NCBI RefSeq assembly: GCF_018323885.1
Contig: NZ_AP024586.1
Location: 1 to 64,000 of the forward strand
Direction: 5' to 3'
Length of the DNA: 64,000 nucleotides
Source of the DNA: Citrobacter amalonaticus
Lineage (GTDB): Bacteria > Pseudomonadota > Gammaproteobacteria > Enterobacterales > Enterobacteriaceae
Shown: piece by piece, positions 48,089-56,869 of the stretch
Position numbering within the stretch: the stretch's first letter is position 1
How the letters are laid out: each line of letters opens with the position of its first letter
Notes under the pieces: model-generated
What the model was told of the DNA's origin: nothing
Seen by the model: only the letters and a program-made list of their open reading frames with translations
Database searches by the model: none
Translations under genes and position numbers: made by a program

Positions 48089-48988
48089 ATGAAAATTGAT
48101 CTCAATCTTTTACCTATTTTTATCGCGGTTGCTGAAGAGCGTAATTTCACCACAGCCGCAGCCCGACTGGGAGTTACACGCTCGGCGGTTAGTCAGGGAA
48201 TAAGGCGGCTTGAGGATACTTTCGGCACAATGCTGGTAATGCGGACAACACGTTCCGTAAACCTGACTGAAGCGGGAGAACGACTGCGTACATCCCTGTC
48301 ATTACCTTTATCCAGTATTGAGGCTGCGTTCGAAGAGATTGCATCCGACAGCACGCCACGTGGACTTCTGAGGATTGCGGTAACCTCCATAGCTGAAGAG
48401 TTTCTGTCAGGTCCGCTGATCTCCTCGTTTGCGGCTGCTAATCCAGCCGTGACGATCGATATTGTCGTGACTGATGAGGAATTTGATATTGTGGCCGCTG
48501 GTTATGATGCTGGCGTAAGGCTTGGGGATGTGATCGAGAAAGATATGGTTGCCATCCCGCTTACAGAAAAGCAACGTGAAATGGTGGTTGCGTCCCCATT
48601 CTATCTCACAGCTAATAGTCCACCTCTGCATCCGCGTGAGCTTGTGCATCATCAGTGTATCGGATGGCGTCCTTCCCCGGAGGTTGCTCCTTATCGCTGG
48701 GAATTTGAAGAGAACGGGAGAGCTTTCGACGTGGCGGTAGAGCCGCGAATAACAACGAATGACCTGCATCTCATGCTGAGGCTGGCTCTTGCCGGTGGGG
48801 GTATAACATTTGCTCCTCAGGAAACATTCAGGCAGTACATTGAAAATGGTCAACTTGTTTCAATGCTTGATGATTTTCTTCCCCATTTTCCTGGCTTCTA
48901 TCTGTATTTTCCTCAACGCCGGAATATAGCGCCAAAACTACGCGCCCTGATCGACCATGTAAGACGATGGCGGCAACCGCATGCATAA
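48089..48988 (+). CDS. LysR-type transcriptional regulator
   Basis: A 299-residue LTTR: N-terminal HTH (NFTTAAARLGVTRSAVSQGI) and a substrate-binding domain starting RGLLRIAVTS. It is most likely the regulator of the divergent SDR gene. The spacer is AT-rich with a TTTCACTGGACTCAGTGG partial dyad near 48055. Confidence 0.87.
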   Translation: MKIDLNLLPIFIAVAEERNFTTAAARLGVTRSAVSQGIRRLEDTFGTMLVMRTTRSVNLTEAGERLRTSLSLPLSSIEAAFEEIASDSTPRGLLRIAVTSIAEEFLSGPLISSFAAANPAVTIDIVVTDEEFDIVAAGYDAGVRLGDVIEKDMVAIPLTEKQREMVVASPFYLTANSPPLHPRELVHHQCIGWRPSPEVAPYRWEFEENGRAFDVAVEPRITTNDLHLMLRLALAGGGITFAPQETFRQYIENGQLVSMLDDFLPHFPGFYLYFPQRRNIAPKLRALIDHVRRWRQPHA

Positions 48989-49095
48989 TGTTAAGCACGC
49001 AATATTTTGTGATGTAAAGCTGTTTTCTGAGGACTGACTCATTTAGTTATTCTGGCACAAAGCAGACATCCCACCTTCATGCGTTCTTTCTGCCG

Positions 49096-49487
49096 TCAGT
49101 TAACCCAGTCTTCCAGCGTCAGACCCGGCACCCGCTCAAACTCCCTCGTATTGTTCGTGACCAGCACGGCGCCGGCCGCAATGGCGTGCCCGGCAATCGC
49201 CGTGTCGTTCGAACCGATTGGCGTCCCGACGAGGCGCAGCGCGACCTTAATCTCCATGGTGGCGTCCACCGCAGCCCGGTCCCAGGGCAGGATAGCATCG
49301 AGGCGGGCGCAGAACGCGTCAACCAGCTCAATGTGACTTGGGGAGGCCTTCGGCCGATGGCGCCGAAGCGCATCTCGGAGTGGGTGATGGCCGAGATCAC
49401 GATACGGTGGCTGTGCAGCACCGCCTGTTCCTGGCGCTTAAGCACCGCTTCAGGCTGCTCGTATGCCACGAAACAGATTCAGAATTT
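49096..49487 (-). pseudogene. Broken VapC-family toxin
   Basis: The frame starts as a PIN-domain toxin (EQPEAVLKR, VISAITHSEMRFGAIG), then a one-base loss near 49360 throws it out of frame. In the shifted frame the family sequence continues (KASPSHIELVDAF, later NDTAIAGHAIAAG, VTNNTREFERVPGLTLEDWVN). The N-terminal MLDTN is also missing. No VapB antitoxin is visible upstream. The locus is flanked by an imperfect direct repeat at 49041-49068 and 49497-49526 (core CTGGC-CAAAGC-GAC). Confidence 0.75.
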
Positions 49488-49660
49488 GCTGGCACTTTAG
49501 TTCGCTTCTGGCGCAAAGCGGACTTTACTGACCGGACACGGTGCCTGAGGTCAGTCAGGGCGTTCAGGGTGAAAATAATAAGCGTCGCTTCGTCGCTGAA
49601 CCGCCGTCAGGCTCACTTATCCACGCACAGCAATAATCAGCGCCTTTTAGTTCCTGAAGG

Positions 49661-49770
49661 GCAATAATTCCGATTCAGCAACAATTTTATTTAATTAGTG
49701 CCTTTTCTGCATCAATTCCTCTCATTTTCTTCGCAGATCCGAAAACCCCAAAAAAGGCAGTTCCGGATCT
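49661..49770 (+). repeat. Border motif array, copy 3
   Basis: GCAATAAT at 0, GCAACAAT at 17, TTAGTGC at 34, GCATCAAT at 47 and AGATCCGA at 74, as in the other copies. The right arm CCGGATCT lies 8 bases further away, giving 110 bases. It marks the change from the vapC/SDR module to the ResD-RepFIB backbone. Confidence 0.72.
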
Positions 49771-49803
49771 GCTTCCTCCCCTCCGGCGCGCTGCCGCCCC
49801 CTG

Positions 49804-49853
49804 ACACAATATGTAGCGGTTCCGTCAGCTGCTGATGACGCTATATGTTGTGT
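49804..49853. repeat. Long imperfect inverted repeat upstream of the ResD operon
   Basis: Fifteen-base arms ACACAATATGTAGCG (49804-49818) and CGCTATATGTTGTGT (49839-49853) pair with two mismatches around 20 bases. The rest of 49771-50159 shows no gene. The size suits a recombinase or regulator site; the ResD-type recombinase gene is 1.6 kb downstream. Confidence 0.5.
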
Positions 49854-50159
49854 TACTCCCCCGCCCCGTGATCGCCCGCTTACCCTCAGAAAAGGGCGCT
49901 TCGCTTATTCCCCCGCCGTGGTACACTTCCGGAAAGTTGTCATATGCAGGAAAGTCGGATCACACCGGCACAGCCACCCGGTAATTTAACAGAGTGGTTA
50001 TATGGCTGCTTATTATCAGGCTGTAAATTATGACGAGAGGTAAAATCATCCCGGTGATAGATACGGGGCGGGCAGACGATTGTGCTGCGCGTCATAATTA
50101 CTCTGAGTGACTATTTCCTTGATTGTCTCTACAGATGATGCTTCAGGAGGATTTTTTGA

Positions 50160-50462
50160 ATGCAGGTATCGAAATACACAACAGCTGACGCGTTAATTCA
50201 GGAACTTCATGATGAAGGACACGATGTCATCTATGAGCGAATTACTGAATATCCGGTTCTGAGAGGGGTCGGCCAGATCCCCCCGGCAAAACATTTACTC
50301 ACTCAGGAAGGATACGTCGTCGGGATCTTCGTTGAACCTATGGGGGGATGGCGCCGGCGTGAAAGCGATGACTGCGTCAGAGATGAACCGGGTATCGAAG
50401 ACAACCCTTTCAAGGTGAAGCACGATGTTAATGCGCCCCGGAAAATAATCCGACGCGTGTAG
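50160..50462 (+). CDS. Hypothetical protein in the ResD region
   Basis: A 100-residue protein (MQVSKYTTADALIQELHDEG...) with AGGAGG about ten bases before ATG 50160. A soluble, mixed-charge protein with no motif I recognise. First of four co-directional genes leading to resD. Confidence 0.55.
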   Translation: MQVSKYTTADALIQELHDEGHDVIYERITEYPVLRGVGQIPPAKHLLTQEGYVVGIFVEPMGGWRRRESDDCVRDEPGIEDNPFKVKHDVNAPRKIIRRV

Positions 50463-50533
50463 GAAACGCTTTCAGCAAGGCGGGATTTCTTTGTGAAGGT
50501 GAATATAGTATTAACGAAAAGGAGAGGGAAACG

Positions 50534-51079
50534 ATGAGTAAACTGACCGGTTACTCGATGGGGCTTATAGCCCTGCTGGCAGGAGCAACACGGGATGCCG
50601 GTGCGGCAACGCTCAGTGAAATGCGGATGATTAATGCCAGTCAGAAACCAGGGATGGTCGTTACCTGCAACCGGACCTCGGAAATTCCGCAAAAAGGCGG
50701 GGCTCCCGTTCGTATTGAAACTCTCCTCACGGGCGTGGTGCTGCAGAACGACGGCGATAGCCTGGCGTTTGATGTGACCTTTACACAGCGGCACTCTGAA
50801 CAGACGGACCCTTTTCGTACGGAAAAATACCGGCTGACCACTGAGCTGGAAGCTACCCGCCAGAAGTTGACTGTTGATCCTGAGACAATCGAACTTTCGC
50901 TCCCCAATGCCCGTGGTCTCGAAGAAACTTTCCTCGCGGGGATGAAAGCCAGATCGGTTTCGTATGACGACTACAGTCGTTATCGGGTCTTATCTGCTAC
51001 CGATTATCAGATCCTGCCGGGCCCGGATTCCCCGGATGCGCCGGTGATGCACTGCACGGTCCGCTCAGCATCCAACTGA
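50534..51079 (+). CDS. Hypothetical secreted protein
   Basis: A 181-residue protein with a probable signal peptide (MSKLTGYSMGLIALLAGATRD, cut near AGAA) and ribosome site GGAGAGGG. The mature part is beta-rich with two distant Cys (VTCNR, MHCTV) that could form a disulfide. No family recognised. Confidence 0.55.
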   Translation: MSKLTGYSMGLIALLAGATRDAGAATLSEMRMINASQKPGMVVTCNRTSEIPQKGGAPVRIETLLTGVVLQNDGDSLAFDVTFTQRHSEQTDPFRTEKYRLTTELEATRQKLTVDPETIELSLPNARGLEETFLAGMKARSVSYDDYSRYRVLSATDYQILPGPDSPDAPVMHCTVRSASN

Positions 51080-51138
51080 TTGTGGTTTCGCGCATCGGTA
51101 CCGGGCTCGGTAAATCCTTTAACAGAGAAACGTTCATT

Positions 51139-51474
51139 ATGACAATACCCAGTAAATCCATTTCAGAGCAGATCATCGCACTGCTGACTTTTTGTCAGCA
51201 ATTACAGTCCGATAAAGACGGGGTCAGGCGGCTACCACCGGACAAAGCAGCGGTGGGAGTGTCTGAAGAAGTATTCGACAGTTTTGCCCGTCAGATACAA
51301 CATGCCTGTATGTATGCATCGATGACTGACCGCCTGCTGGCCATGCAGAGCCGCCTTGCAGAAGTCGGTCGCCGGCTTGAAAAACATGGCAGAATTGAGG
51401 TTCACGCTGAAGAAAATTATGCGGAGGCGGCACTTAACTGGCTTGCCTCGAAGGCCGGAGATGAAGCGGCATGA
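51139..51474 (+). CDS. Hypothetical helical protein coupled to resD
   Basis: A 111-residue helical protein (SISEQIIALLTFCQQLQSDK..., RLAEVGRRLEKHGRIEV). Chosen start ATG 51139. Its stop overlaps the recombinase start (ATGA), so translation is coupled and it may assist recombination. No family recognised. Confidence 0.55.
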   Translation: MTIPSKSISEQIIALLTFCQQLQSDKDGVRRLPPDKAAVGVSEEVFDSFARQIQHACMYASMTDRLLAMQSRLAEVGRRLEKHGRIEVHAEENYAEAALNWLASKAGDEAA

Positions 51475-52253
51475 GCATGCCCGTGATTCAGGGGGGATTT
51501 CAGGGCGTAATGCCCGCCCAACTGCCGGTGGCCATTGACTACCCTGCAGCACTGGCCCTGCGCCAGATGGCTCTCGTTCAGGATGAACTCCCTAAATACC
51601 TGCTGGCACCGGAGGTGAGCGCCCTGCTCCACTATGTGCCCGATCTGCACCGTAAGATGCTGCTGGCAACCCTGTGGAATACCGGCGCGCGCATTAACGA
51701 AGCCCTCGCGCTGACCCGGTCTGATTTTTCTCTGGTGCAACCCTACCCGTTCGTACAGCTGGCCACACTTAAACAAAGGACTGAAAAAGCCTCCAGAACG
51801 GCTGGCCGTACGCCCGCCGGCAGTCAGGCTCACCGACTGGTACCCCTTTCAGATACGAACTATGTCAGCCAGCTGGAGATGATGGTGGCCACCCTGAAAA
51901 TTCCGCTCGAACGCCGCAATAAACGAACCGGCAGAACCGAAAAAGCGCGTATCTGGGAGATCACAGACCGTACCGTACGGACCTGGCTCAACGAAGCGGT
52001 GGAGGCCGCAGCGGCCGACAGGGTGACGTTCTCAGTGCCGGTGACGCCCCATACGTTCCGCCACTCCTACGCGATGCACATGCTTTACGCCGGCATACCA
52101 CTGAAGGTGCTGCAGAGTTTAATGGGGCATAAGAGCATCAGCTCGACGGAGGTCTACACGAAGGTGTTCGCACTCGATGTGGCCGCGCGACACCGTGTGC
52201 AGTTCCAGATGCCAGAAATGGAAGCGGTGGCCATGCTGAAAGGTCAAAATTGA
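51471..52253 (+). CDS. resD: ResD-type tyrosine recombinase (multimer resolvase)
   Basis: A 260-residue tyrosine recombinase closely resembling the D protein of plasmid F (LPVAIDYPAALALRQM, EVSALLHYVP). Catalytic residues are visible: Arg in NTGARINEAL, HxxR in HTFRHSYAMHM, His in LMGHKSISSTEVY and the nucleophile Tyr after STEV. In F it resolves multimers at the rfsF site, helping stable inheritance. It is a candidate to act on the inverted repeat at 49804 or on the border arrays; neither is shown. Confidence 0.88.
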   Translation: MSMPVIQGGFQGVMPAQLPVAIDYPAALALRQMALVQDELPKYLLAPEVSALLHYVPDLHRKMLLATLWNTGARINEALALTRSDFSLVQPYPFVQLATLKQRTEKASRTAGRTPAGSQAHRLVPLSDTNYVSQLEMMVATLKIPLERRNKRTGRTEKARIWEITDRTVRTWLNEAVEAAAADRVTFSVPVTPHTFRHSYAMHMLYAGIPLKVLQSLMGHKSISSTEVYTKVFALDVAARHRVQFQMPEMEAVAMLKGQN

Positions 52254-52600
52254 CTGAATAGTTCAGCTGGAGTCGGGATTATGCCGCTGGCACGTCGTGT
52301 CAGTGCGGTGTGATCTGCCCGGATACGTCGACCGGAGCGCAGGTAATCTTGTTCAAAAAGACACCAAAAAAACCGCAAAAGCGGGTTTTAGGCTCAGAGG
52401 TAACGCAACGCTAAGAACTCATCAATCAAGCTACAAATGATGACTAGTCGGTTTTGCCGCGTTACTGACATTAGGTCGCGCAGCTGCAGAATACGAAACG
52501 CAAGCAATGATTAAAAAGTCATGTATGCTCAGTCGCAGGAAAATCAGGGCATGAAATAAAAGTTACACAATAGACACAACAACCTATTGGAGGAATTTTT
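52254..52600. other. Intergenic stretch after resD, with terminator
   Basis: A hairpin AACCGC-AAAA-GCGGGTT with T-rich flank at about 52369-52390 probably ends the resD transcript. No other feature is seen in the remainder. Confidence 0.55.
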
Positions 52601-52732
52601 ATGCTCTTAATACTGTTTTATATGTTTCTAAACGCATCGTTTGCTTCACAAATAGCTATTCTGGCCTTTGTAATCCTCTTAACCTTTCTTCAGAAGCTAG
52701 TTATTGCAAGCCAGAGATCAGGTAATAAATAA
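52601..52732 (+). CDS. Small membrane protein, 43 residues
   Basis: ATG 52601 has GGAGGA seven bases upstream, an excellent ribosome site. The product starts MLLILFYMFLNASFAS, is almost entirely hydrophobic and ends with the basic tail QRSGNK. Its composition fits a one-helix membrane peptide, possibly a type I toxin or plasmid membrane peptide. No family recognised. Confidence 0.5.
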   Translation: MLLILFYMFLNASFASQIAILAFVILLTFLQKLVIASQRSGNK

Positions 52733-52800
52733 TTTTATCCGGCGCGATACGTCGAACCATGTACACTGCATTGTTAAAAGACTGGATGCTTGGCTGAGGA

Positions 52801-53226
52801 TTGATATGGAAAAAGAAACCACTAATTGACCGGTTATTGATCCGAGAAAAGGAAATGCTACCTGTCTGGCAGAACATTGCCTTTCAGTCACTTAACTGGC
52901 AGCATTGCTACAGTTTATTGGAGCAGATAGTATTTGCGGGTAAATTTGGAAAGCCCGAAGTAACTTCCAGCTTGAAAGAAGATTATCGGCAGTTGAAGAA
53001 ATTGAATATAGGTATCAGAAGTTCAACATCTAAACTGGTGGAGATGATGTTGGCACGCGAGGCAATTCTTATCCGTAATGCTACGGCAATTATTCATACC
53101 AACAGCCTAAGTCTGAGCGCTTGTTTTACAAAGTTCATCCGCCAATTACCATCGATTACACTTCTCAGAACGGCTCTGAGCCAGATAGTTCACGTTCAGA
53201 ATGGTCTCTTAAGATTTCTGAAGTAA
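52801..53226 (+). CDS. Hypothetical helical protein, start uncertain
   Basis: A 141-residue basic, helical protein (KKPLIDRLLIREKEMLPVW...). The only start upstream of the conserved-looking part is TTG 52801, with GAGGA too close to be ideal. A later ATG is at about codon 19. It lies in the AT-rich zone between resD and the RepFIB replicon. No family recognised. Confidence 0.4.
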   Translation: MIWKKKPLIDRLLIREKEMLPVWQNIAFQSLNWQHCYSLLEQIVFAGKFGKPEVTSSLKEDYRQLKKLNIGIRSSTSKLVEMMLAREAILIRNATAIIHTNSLSLSACFTKFIRQLPSITLLRTALSQIVHVQNGLLRFLK

Positions 53227-53402
53227 GCTCCCTGCTCCCATACGTGTTCGATAGGCATTATAAGATACAATAGATAATTAGCCAGAAAACTGTCATGAGC
53301 TAATGATGCTCATGTGTTGTCCTACCTACTTTCTTCAGGTGACCATATTCAATAGGGATCTCAAAGGCTTCAGTACAGTAGTTAGCGCTCCGGTCAATAC
53401 TA

Positions 53403-53737
53403 CTTTCTGATACGAACTTAGTCGAAGTGCGATTACACCGTTTATAGTACCGGAGCGTACTAATTTATGAACCGGTTAAAGCGAATAGACATCCATATGA
53501 AGTCATGGACCATGATTCTCTTACTTAGCGGATGAAGTGATTGCGACTCCCGTAGCTCATAGGGCTCCGTTCTTCGTATCGGTTACCCTCAAAAAGTATC
53601 GTCATTTTTACAAAACACGAATGCTGTACTTCAGCATAGCGGATATGTTGTTACAGAGTATAGGTGTTCACAAACCGATCATATCCACAGAAGTTTATAT
53701 CGGACTTTGCTGCGCAGCACCCAGTACCATTTACTAA
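53403..53737 (+). pseudogene. Decayed ResD-family recombinase
   Basis: Pieces of a ResD-like protein remain in order but with stops and shifts: LSDTNLVEV (cf. LSDTNYVSQ in the intact gene), PERTNL-stop-TG-stop-SE (cf. LERRNKRTGRTEK), SVTLKKYRHFYKTRMLY (cf. VTPHTFRHSYAMHMLY) and LLQSIGVHKPIISTEVY (cf. VLQSLMGHKSISSTEVY). The gene is badly degraded and non-functional. This copy sits 320 bases upstream of the RepFIB origin, the usual neighbourhood of resD. Confidence 0.7.
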
Positions 53738-54209
53738 ATCTCAATTGAGGCTGCTAGCTATAAAGTTACTGCTTAGGAAATCATCCTGAGATGGCTTAGA
53801 AGTAATTGTTAGGTGGGGCTAATCCGGTTTTGAGAGGAGGTTCTGTTGTGACGAATGTTACACTTTCCATAAATGATGAATGATTCCGATTAGTTATCCA
53901 CATATACAGTTAATAGATCCAATATTTTAGATCCACATAAGATCCTTTATGGATCCTAACAGTTCCAATTAGAACCAAACAGATCCCCGATCGCTGAGAG
54001 CCTTGTCCCACCTGACTTCAAGGCGTGTTATGGGGAGTTGTAGAGGGAAGAAAGGGAGTTAAAGCGGGTATAAAGGGAGCTGTGATGGGTAAAAGGTGAC
54101 TTGTAAAGGGTAAAAAGTGATTTGCAGAGGGAGAAAAGGGAGTTACAGTGGGTAACATAGGGAGCTGTGGTGGGAAAATTCTTTCTGCACTGTATAAATT
54201 TTTCATAAG
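53738..54209. other. RepFIB-type origin: DnaA box, Dam sites and iterons
   Basis: A perfect DnaA box TTATCCACA (53894-53902) is followed by a cluster of six GATC sites (about 53915-54000), then seven tandem 21-bp iterons at 54032-54178 with the consensus AGGGAGTT--AG-GGGTAAA. The initiator gene starts 32 bases later. This is the standard order of a RepFIB-like origin. Confidence 0.8.
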
Positions 54210-55091
54210 GTGGATAAGTTGGATAATTCTAATAAAAACATATACTTCTTCCCTGATGCTATCCCTGAATCTGTAGAAGGCGAAGGGAAATCACTAACAG
54301 TCACCAGCAATTCAAGTGTTCAGCCTGCAGCATTGATGCGCTTAGGCATATTTGTTCCAGCAAACAAAAGCGGTGACTCAGGCGATGCAATTGATGCAAG
54401 CGAAATCTTGTCTTCGTTAGAGCTTTCAAGGTCAGAAGGTTATACGAAGATCATTATCACCGGGCCAAGGCTTAACCTTTCTACTGACTTAAAGGTCTGG
54501 ATGGGTATAATTCACGCATTCTCAAAGTACGGTATTGCCAGCAACGCGATCACTCTTTCATTTCATGAGTTTGCGGGGCTATGTCAGATACCCTCAAAAC
54601 GCTTGGATTCAAGGCTTCGTGGGAACATACGCGATTCTCTAACACGTATTCGAGGTAAGACCATTACTTTGAGTACTATCGGCTCAAAAGGCGCCTATGT
54701 CACAGGGTTATTAAAGACAGGACGTTTCAACTCGGATGAAGATACTATCGAGCTTGAGGCTGATAGCAAGTTATGGGAGCTGTATAGGGCTGATTATCTC
54801 ACCCTACTGCGTAAGAAGCCGCTAAACGCGCTTCCACGACAGGAGGCTGCTCAGGCGCTATACACTTATTTGGCCAGCCTTCCTGAACGTCCTGCGGACA
54901 TTTCGTTCACCAGATTGAGAGCTCGTCTGATGCTCACCAATCGAATCAGCGATCAAAACAAAGTCATTCGTGCTGCTTTGCAAAAACTAAAAAGTATTGG
55001 CTACCTGGACTATCTCCTTAAAAAAGAAGGACGTGAGACTATGGTACGAGTTCTTAGTAGAAACCCTGCCTTAAAACCGAGTGACCTGTAG
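54210..55091 (+). CDS. repB: RepFIB-family replication initiator (RepA/RepB type)
   Basis: A 293-residue initiator with GTG start at 54210. Family marks: VQPAALMRLGIFVPA near residue 36, IIITGPRLNLSTDLKVWMG and FAGLCQIPSKRLDSRL in the first winged helix, and LPRQEAAQALYTYLASLP with LRARLMLTNRISDQN in the second. It binds the iterons on both sides, activating the origin and repressing itself. It lacks the long charged C-terminal tail I recall for the P307 RepFIB protein, so it is a shorter branch. Confidence 0.85.
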   Translation: MDKLDNSNKNIYFFPDAIPESVEGEGKSLTVTSNSSVQPAALMRLGIFVPANKSGDSGDAIDASEILSSLELSRSEGYTKIIITGPRLNLSTDLKVWMGIIHAFSKYGIASNAITLSFHEFAGLCQIPSKRLDSRLRGNIRDSLTRIRGKTITLSTIGSKGAYVTGLLKTGRFNSDEDTIELEADSKLWELYRADYLTLLRKKPLNALPRQEAAQALYTYLASLPERPADISFTRLRARLMLTNRISDQNKVIRAALQKLKSIGYLDYLLKKEGRETMVRVLSRNPALKPSDL

Positions 55092-55560
55092 AGGGAAAAG
55101 TGACTTAGAGCGGGTGATACTTTTACCCAAAAGTGAGCTGCAGAGGGTATCGCCCCACAGCTCCATAAGGTGACCTGTGACGGGCTATCTTCTCGGCATA
55201 TTGAACGAAGGGTATGTTGTTGGGCTGAAGAGAACTGATTTGGTTAAATATGGGGAGTTGTAGCGGGATAAGCTTCCCTGTAACTCCCTGAGAAACCCGG
55301 TTCGACAGCTTCCTTCCCGTTCTAGCTCCCTTTTTTATTTCTTATTCCCTCCTTAGCTCCCCTGTGCCATCTCCAGCTCCCTCTATAAGTCACTTTCTTA
55401 AGTTCCCACCTTAGCTCCCTTTAATCACACTTGGTTTCCCTCTTCAACTCCCCGGTATCGAGACTCATATTCCCCCCTTAGCACCCTTTGTATTTACCCT
55501 TTCAAGAAAATTTCATTCGTAACCACGGCGTGCTGAATGGCGGGGTCTGCAATTACCATA
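55092..55560. repeat. Downstream iteron field of the RepFIB replicon
   Basis: Iteron units continue after the initiator gene, first in direct orientation (GTGACTTAGAGCGGGT, GTGAGCTGCAGAGGGT, GTGACCTGTGACGGGC; about 55100-55185 and 55255-55270), then in inverted orientation as repeated AGCTCCC/AACTCCC units between 55280 and 55500. Inverted downstream iterons usually serve copy control and incompatibility by handcuffing. Spacing is less regular than upstream. Confidence 0.7.
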
Positions 55561-55604
55561 TTTTTACTATTGATTAACTGATTGCCTAGTCATTTTTTGA
55601 ACAA

Positions 55605-55682
55605 CTTTGCAATTTTAAAGTTGGTTTGCATTTTTAGTGTTGCTTTGCGTGATTTATCAAGATTTAATGTATCCATGCAAAG
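55605..55682. promoter_or_regulatory. SopA operator sites
   Basis: Copies of CTTTGC at 55605 and 55643, a variant GTTTGC at 55624, and the inverse GCAAAG at 55677 precede sopA. F SopA represses its promoter through such CTTTGC motifs. Confidence 0.65.
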
Positions 55683-55702
55683 TTAACCTAAAGGACTTTA
55701 AG

Positions 55703-56869
55703 ATGGGATTAATGGATACTCTTGACCAATGCATCGCAGCTGGTCATGAAATGACACAAGCGATTGCTATTGCACAATTCAACGATGATAGCCCTGAAGC
55801 AAGAAAAATCACACGTCGATGGCGTGTCGGGGAAGCTGCAGATCTTATTGGTGTTTCATCTCAAGCCATTCGGGATGCAGAAAAAGCAGGCCGCCTCCCC
55901 CATCCTGACATGGAAAAGCGTGGCCGGGTAGAACAGCGGGTTGGATATACCATTGAGCAGATTAATCATATGCGAGATGTTTTTGGTACACGTCTGCGTC
56001 GACCGGATGAAGGTGTTCCACCGGTAATTGGAGTTGCCGCACATAAAGGTGGTGTTTATAAAACTTCTGTGTCTGTCCATCTTGCTCAAGACCTTGCTTT
56101 AAAAGGCCTGCGTGTTTTATTGATAGAAGGCAATGACCCTCAGGGTACTGCGTCCATGTATCATGGATGGGTTCCGGATCTGCATATCCATGCTGAAGAT
56201 ACACTTCTACCCTTCTACCTTGGCGAAAGAGATGATGCAACATATGCAATTAAGCCAACGTGTTGGCCGGGTCTGGATATAATTCCTTCGTGCCTGGCTT
56301 TGCATCGTATTGAAACTGAACTTATGGGCCGTTTTGATGAGGGAAAATTGCCCACGGAACCTCATATGATGTTGCGTCTTGCAATAGAAACGGTTGCTCA
56401 GGACTATGACGTAGTTGTGATCGATAGTGCTCCTAATCTCGGTATAGGGACGATTAACGTTGTATGTGCTGCTGATGTACTCATCGTTCCTACCCCGGCA
56501 GAACTTTTTGATTACACATCGGCGCTACAGTTTTTTGATATGTTGCGTGATTTGCTGAAAAACGTTGATCTACAAGGCTTCGAACCTGATGTCAGAATTC
56601 TTCTTACAAAATATAGTAATAATAATGGTTCCCAGTCTCCCTGGATGGAAGAGCAGATACGTGACGCCTGGGGAAGTATGGTTTTAAAGAATGTGGTCCG
56701 TGAAACAGATGAAGTAGGTAAAGGTCAAATTCGAATGCGTACCGTCTTTGAGCAAGCCATAGATCAACGTTCTTCAACAGGTGCATGGCGAAACGCACTC
56801 GCGATCTGGGAACCCGTTTGCAATGAAATATTTGATCGACTGATTAAACCTCGTTGGGAGATTAGATAA
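55703..56869 (+). CDS. sopA: Partition ATPase SopA
   Basis: A 388-residue ParA-family ATPase, nearly identical in layout to F SopA. The N-terminal HTH region ([19 protein letters not shown]) binds the operator, followed by the deviant Walker [10 protein letters not shown] at about 117 and [14 protein letters not shown] 55703 gives the F length; upstream in-frame starts would lie inside the operator. With SopB and sopC it moves plasmid copies to the daughter cells. It overlaps sopB by one base. Confidence 0.95.
   Translation: MGLMDTLDQCIAAGHEMTQAIAIAQFNDDSPEARKITRRWRVGEAADLIGVSSQAIRDAEKAGRLPHPDMEKRGRVEQRVGYTIEQINHMRDVFGTRLRRPDEGVPPVIGVAAHKGGVYKTSVSVHLAQDLALKGLRVLLIEGNDPQGTASMYHGWVPDLHIHAEDTLLPFYLGERDDATYAIKPTCWPGLDIIPSCLALHRIETELMGRFDEGKLPTEPHMMLRLAIETVAQDYDVVVIDSAPNLGIGTINVVCAADVLIVPTPAELFDYTSALQFFDMLRDLLKNVDLQGFEPDVRILLTKYSNNNGSQSPWMEEQIRDAWGSMVLKNVVRETDEVGKGQIRMRTVFEQAIDQRSSTGAWRNALAIWEPVCNEIFDRLIKPRWEIR

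Noticed and set aside
49079..49336. Plus-strand frame within the vapC locus
   Set aside because: The minus strand carries recognisable PIN-toxin sequence, so this frame is a shadow.
54032..54178. Tandem 21-bp repeats that could suggest a CRISPR array
   Set aside because: Units are contiguous without spacers, imperfect and lie directly before a RepFIB initiator; they are iterons.
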